Source: Schizochytrium sp. CCTCC M209059 (taxonomy: Eukaryota > Sar > Bigyra > Thraustochytrida > Thraustochytriidae). From it: a DNA stretch of 64,000 nucleotides. Each line of letters opens with the position of its first letter. Within the stretch, counting starts at the first letter, position 1. The DNA lies in contig KN805436.1 of NCBI GenBank assembly GCA_000818945.1, positions 5,618-69,617 on the forward strand, read 5' to 3'. Both the position numbers and the translations under genes were made by a program. Positions 58,723 to 64,000 of this stretch are shown in pieces. Below the pieces are notes generated by a model. It saw only the letters and a program-made list of their open reading frames with translations, made no database searches and had not been told where the DNA came from.

Positions 58723-61295
58723 CGGCAGGAGGTATGTCCGCGGTGGCTGGCTGGCTGGCGCGCGGGAGGACAGGAAGCGCGGTTGGTCAGCTGGGATCAG
58801 CACAGCACTTGATGGAAGGGCCGCGAGCTTGACAGAGAAGTACGTAGGAAATGTGAAGAGCCCGAAACAGGCACGCCGCGGCCAGCACGCCGCGGCCGCG
58901 TCAGGTGGGAGGATGTAGACAGCCACTTCGCGAGCCTGGCGGTGGAATACAAGGCGCCCGTGTGCTGCGTCGTCAATAAAAATAAAGTGGTCCCTGTTTA
59001 CTCCGCTCTTTGATGGTTACGTCAAGAACAACGCTTAGTCGCTCTTGAGATCATCTTCACGCCTTGGGTTCAATCCAACATCGCCCCGACTCCAGCACAT
59101 TTAGCTCGTCAATCATGCTTGCACAACGAGCGGCCGACAGGACCTGGCCATCCTATCCCACTACTCACAGCAACCAACATGCATGCGCAATGGATAGATA
59201 GACGGCACAGCGAAGCAAACCTCAATCACGCTCGGGAGAACTTTGAGGGCATGCAGCAAGAACACCGTGCTCCGTGCAGCCTTACGTGATCGACGTGCAA
59301 CATCGTGTCCACCATGCAGCTTGCAGTGCGAGTTGCCTGGTTTGAGGTTTGCATGTTGGTGCGCGATGATCCGAGATGCAGTGCAGGCGAGCTTGCTGCA
59401 ATATGTGCAAGAGTTGATGCGAATACTTGGCTTCAAGTACTCGTGGAAATGAGCCGAGCAGGATGGCGAATGAAACTGAGAGAACACGGGCGCAGCAAGC
59501 GCTTTTGTTTGCGCATTCGATTGACTTGTATGTGCAAGCAAAGAGAAGAGAAAATTTGTATCCCCAATGTTGACGCAGAGAGGCACGCAAATTGGTACAC
59601 AAAGTAGTTTAAGCACATGCGGCCAAAATCTAGCATGTTGCAGAGCCACTTTTTGCTAGAACATTCGGTTTACCGAGCGCAAGGTGCTCACAGTCACGAT
59701 TAACAACATCTGCTCATGCATACTTAAAGCTTGCTGGCATCTGCTACACTGGCCGATTGAGCAGCCTGGTCTTTCAATGACGGCCAATGATTCACCTTGG
59801 TCAATTATGCGTTGCGCACGCAACGAGAGGCACTCTTCGACTTCGAGGTGGAGTGCCTCAAGCAGCCACACAACGCAAGAGCGCACAAGACAAGTGTGAC
59901 AGCAGCTCGACCTGGAGCACTCTATTCGCGCACAATTTACAAGGCGGCGTGAACGACGCAAACTGGCATTGTGCTGGTCTATCTGCAGTTGAACAGATGC
60001 ATAACGCGAGAAAACGTTTGCGAGGCCAGCTTGATGAGAAAGATAATTGTGAAGAGCTCATTGCCAAACCTTTACATTATGATTAGTGAATCAGAGCAAA
60101 GAGCCAGATTTCCAATTCGCACACATCGATCAAACCCTTTTATGGCAATGGCTCTTACCTGACTGACGTGGGCTTGATGCGAAGAAAATTCTCAAAAAGC
60201 TCGATGTCAAACCTTGAGACTACGATTCAGCGAACCAAAACAAAGGCAGACCTCCAACTTCCGTACATTGATCGGCTCATGTAAGCTTGCACGCACTCGT
60301 ACTTGATCTGCAACTTTTGCAGCGCTGGCGCGCAATTCGATGGACAGAGTGCATTGTCGATTCGCATAAAGGGCTCAAGCAAAACGCAATCTTTGCAAAC
60401 GAGACTTGGAAGTTAGTGAGCACGCAACCACGGCGTCCGAGACCTCCTCCTGATGAGGCTTTGCTACGGGAGCGAAGCGATGCAAAATTACGAGTTTCAA
60501 TCGATTCTATGATGTGACTCATGTGCTGCGTCTACAGAATAGGACCAGCGGAAGTACGAACAATGAGTCGAGTCGAGCTTTGGCTATGCTTCAAACGAGA
60601 AAAAATCATCGAGGCGTCAGAAAGCGACCCAGGAAAAGACAGGATTACGCGCGCGCGTCAAAAAAAGAGAGAAGGAGAGAGACTGGACTTGCGATGATAA
60701 TCTACACCTGCTTCATATTCACGGAGAAATCGGGGGGGGGGGGGGGCAATCAATCGATCTTAAAAAACATCTCGTTACTTTTGAACGGACCAATGCCTAT
60801 CAGCCTGCAATAAGGCTACTCCTATTAGCTTGTCAACCTCTGTCTAGTCTGTGGCTTATATATTTTCTGACAAAGCCTGCCTTTTTTTTTTTTCTCGATC
60901 ACTTGAGATAGTCAGCCTCCCTATGCTCAGGAACCACGTGCAAGACCGCCTCGAGCCATAAGCTTCGACAAAATGATGCCTGAGATGGACACTCGGCAAG
61001 CAACTATCCGGAAAGCAACTGGGCTCTTCTTTACAGGTCCCACGCGTCATCCATAATCGTTTTTGTAAATGGTATCCTTGCAGTGAGCACGCGGAACACA
61101 AAGCACGCCAGATCGCTTTTATTCATCGACCCTGTGGACCACTCTTTGCATCGTTCCGCTTCTGAACGTGTAATGTATGTTATGGTGAAATAGAGTGAAG
61201 ATGATCGCCACTCCCCAAAATTAAAAAAAAAAAAAAAAGCGTGTCGCGACACGGACGAGTTGCAATGCCCATGAATAGCAGTACCGCAAGGCTTA
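58723..61295. other. Gene-poor region with diverged repeats
   Basis: Two diverged copies of a ~80-bp sequence start near 60053 (GAAGAGCTCATTGCCAAACC) and 60195 (AAAAGCTCGATGTCAAACC). A G15 run occupies 60732-60746 and an A16 run lies near 61223-61238. No gene is supported. Confidence 0.5.
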
Positions 61296-62884
61296 TTGTG
61301 GTCAATACGCACCACAACTCCTCCTAGATTTCGTCTGCAAGCCTCACAAAGCGTGACGACATTCTCCCCCAGGTTCCTTACACAACACATGCCGAAACGA
61401 CGAAACCATGGTGCGAGGCGCGACTCTTTCTACGACTTTCTGCGATTCTCAACCCACGCTGCTTCGCGATTTTTGCACCTTCAGCTCCTAGGTCAGACTT
61501 TTGACAAGCGCTGCCGTGCTGCGGCGCGCCCAGGGCCGGCGCACCGCACCGCCGCGCCGGGCGCGCGCGCCCCCGCTTTTTCTGGCCGCGCGGAGTTGTG
61601 CCGGGCGTCGCGGCGAGGCGAGGCGGCATCGCGGCGCATCTTCGAGCATGGCGGCGTCCATGCGAGCGCGCGCGCGATGATGATGATCATGGATGGCATG
61701 CATGCGGCGCCATGGCGCGCGCGCATCGGGCGCATGCCATGCCTCGTGCCATGCTCGCGTGCCATGCTCGCGTGCCATGTCTCTGCGCGCGCGCCGGCGC
61801 GGCGCGCATGGCGGCGGCGCGGGGCGCGGCTGCCGCGGAAAATCGATCGATGGACGACTCCCCGCGCCACGTCAATCATCCACCCGCGAGCGCGATCATC
61901 GCCGCGCGCATCGGGTGCCGCCGCCGCAGCATGCGCGCATCGGGTGCCACGCTGGGCAGGCCGTGCCCGCGCGGCGCCCGCGCCCGAGAAGGCGGGCTCA
62001 GAGGGTTCTACCGGGGCAAGGCTCTTCCCTGCACGAAGGAAGGCAAAGTTATCTGCATCCATCTGCACCAAGCGTGCGGCAGAGGGCGCTCGCATTCAAT
62101 CTCATCCCCACCAAGCTGCTCCATCCGCGCATGCGATCCTCCTGCTCTGGCGCCGCGTCGCGCCCGCGTCCTCGCGCGTCGCGGCGGCGCGGGGCGGGCC
62201 TCTCGCCGCTGGCGAAGGCGGTCTCTGGACTCGGTTCTGCGCTCTCTCCCCTCGCTGGCCTTCGCCTTATCGTCGTCGTTGTGCTCGAGCTGCCTTCGTT
62301 CGTTCATTCGTTCATTCGTCCGTTCGCCTTCGCCAGAGACGCGCGGGGACTCGGCCCCGACGCCGCGCCTGCCCCCCCGCGCGAGACTCGCGCCGCGCCC
62401 CTCGGCGCCCGCAGCCGCAGAGAGCGCTGCACGTCTGGCGCCGCTCCAGAGGTGCATTCCGTGCGCGAAGGCCGCGCGGCGCTTTGGCTTCGGCCTCGCA
62501 CGGGTTGCTTCGCGCTGCCGCCCTCCTATAAGCGCGCGAGAATTTGCTGTGTGCCCGCAGATAAGTCGCAGCCCGCCGCGCAGCTGTAGGGCAACGCGCC
62601 TAGGGCGCTTCGTCTCCGCAGCTTCGGCCTGCGGACCGAGACTCCACGGTGAGCTGTGGAATGCACGACGCTTTGTACGGTTGCCCGCCGTCGCGGCCGC
62701 TCTGATCGTCAGCCTTTTGCGTGCTACGCCAGACCAGGCCCCACCGCACTCAAGGATCGGCCGAGCTCGCCCTCGCAGGTCGAGCGGGCGCGGGCATGGA
62801 ACCTCTTTCTCATCTTCTTCTTTGTCGCTTTTAACATTCTCTCGAGTACCTTTCAATAGTAAACAAGGCTGCCAGCTTCCTTGA
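61296..62884. other. Extremely GC-rich interval, coding status doubtful
   Basis: Long overlapping ORFs exist in several frames of both strands (up to 428 codons), with Ala/Arg/Pro-rich translations and no domain or paralogue. This is expected from high GC lowering stop frequency. GCGCGC and GATGATGAT tracts are present near 61670. I do not call a gene. Confidence 0.45.
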
Positions 62885-64000
62885 TCGCTGGGCTTATCAA
62901 GGTCGCTCGTGTTTAGAGTTCCTAACGAGAGGAACCACCTTTGTCGTGGGGCGAGGGCTTTCGTACACTCGACAATTCATCGCCCTCCTCCTATCCTTCA
63001 CGTCTCGTCGATACTTCAGCTTCTGTTCTCGTTTTCGAACTAGGCTGCAGCCATCTATGTGCTCATCTGTCGATTGATAATCAAGAAGAGCAGTCGAATC
63101 GCTTGGAGCTTTCCTTTTGATGATATTAACTTTGAATTTAAAGCAAGAAACAGCCCACCTTGTTTGTCCAAATAGTTCGTATTCAAAGACCTTTATTCCT
63201 GCTCAATATGCTCGTACAATGGCTCGAGATTCCACAGACAGCAAGACGTCTTGTTAAGGCAAATGCATGACTCGAGATCAAATCAATGCAAGAAAAACAC
63301 GCGCCTTGCTCGCTGAAATCGCTCGTGCATAAATTCATTAAAGAGCAACAGTCCTACGTGCTTTCCTCTAACAAACCGCTTTCTCCGTCCTCGATGATTC
63401 GAACTTACACAGTCAGCAAAACATCTTGCCAAGGCGATCGCATGACTCACGCTGCCGCCTTGCTCAGGTCAGAAACCTGCCTCAAAGCAGGCACCAATTT
63501 TTGAGGTGCGGAGGGAGACAGAGAGAGAGGGTAAAGAGGGAGAGCGAGACGGCTGGTAACGAACACGCGCATGGCTTCTGGTTGTCTATTTGCTTCTAGT
63601 CTTGGAGTCCTCTCTCTCTCTCCCTCTGTCCCTCCCACCAACCCCACCAGTATTGGTTGGTCTGTTTGTTCAATTTGTCTGTCTACCTCACCCGGGCCAA
63701 CGAACGTGCGCGCGTAGGGCGGAGAGGGGGGATTCGGGCATCATGCGCTCACTCGGCAGCGATAGAATGATGCGGGGCCGACGGCAGGGGCAACGCGGCG
63801 CTTTGCTGCGCTCTGCGGTGCTTGGCCGCCTTCAACAGAGCGCTTAAGGGCTCGAGCAGCAGCCAGGTCCGAATCGCATGCTACTAAGAGGAGTACGGTC
63901 CGCTACAGCGCCAAACAGTGCTGCTTTCGGATGTATATACCCTCCACACAGCGAAAAACCTATTGCGGGGCAGTCAGCGGCCATGCTCACCACGCTGCCA
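62885..64000. other. Gene-poor right end
   Basis: Two diverged copies of a block with ACAGTCAGCAAAACATCTTG (63410) and ACAGACAGCAAGACGTCTTG (63234) lie about 178 bp apart. TCTC/GAGA tracts flank 63520-63630. No gene is supported. Confidence 0.45.

Noticed and set aside
59161..59649. 162-codon minus-strand ORF
   Set aside because: No domain, no paralogue, and a competing ORF on the other strand. It lies in repeat-containing noncoding sequence.
61296..62884. Long ORFs of 411 and 428 codons
   Set aside because: Overlapping open frames on both strands, Ala/Arg/Pro-rich, in very GC-rich DNA; no domain or paralogue.

Overview
The window looks like nuclear DNA of a GC-rich, intron-poor protist, most likely a stramenopile and probably a labyrinthulid/thraustochytrid. 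This is inferred from long uninterrupted ORFs of eukaryotic type, a Pol III-type tRNA-Glu ending in a T9 terminator, secreted proteins with Pro-Thr stalks and PAN modules, WRKY19-like Cys/His zinc-knuckle proteins, a class C receptor and a kinase-RBR fusion. No rRNA, CRISPR array, capsid gene, transposase or recombinase was recognised. Coding ORFs were judged by domain content and paralogue comparison; starts were placed at ATG codons.

Layout. 0-5 kb: the 3' part of a kinase-RBR gene with a frameshift, a broken copy of its 3' end, tRNA-Glu(CTC), and a PIG-H-like membrane protein. 6.4-9.7 kb and 23.6-27.6 kb: two copies of a large LamG-type surface receptor gene. The upstream copy is cut off abruptly and lacks its membrane anchor and tail. 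Between them (about 9.66-23.5 kb) is an island of unusual genes: a protein with three PD-(D/E)XK-like modules, two tandem zinc-knuckle genes, a divergent very large primase-polymerase/UL9-type helicase fusion, a zinc-ribbon protein, three tandem paralogues of a family I do not recognise (possibly Skp1/BTB-like), iteron-like repeats and one more orphan gene. This is the best candidate for an undescribed system: a self-replicating or virus-derived genetic element. Its ends and mobility are unproven.

27.9-39.7 kb: a heme oxygenase ending in a CaaX box, then a tandem array of six paralogous seven-helix receptor-like genes, all on the minus strand; two are frameshifted and one pair is a recent 1.45-kb duplication. 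40-43.4 kb: a class C GPCR whose ectodomain is four Cache-like repeats plus an EGF-like module, preceded by a duplicated 109-bp block with a perfect palindrome. 43.7-45.5 kb: a MORN plus TIR protein. 48.7-55.7 kb: two paralogous secreted PAN proteins with Pro-Thr stalks of very different length. 55.7-64 kb: gene-poor, rich in simple and diverged repeats, with no gene I can support.

Much of the chromosomal part is sensory or cell-surface biology (LamG receptors, the 7TM array, the class C receptor, PAN proteins) that is duplicating and decaying. The central island is mainly nucleic-acid metabolism.
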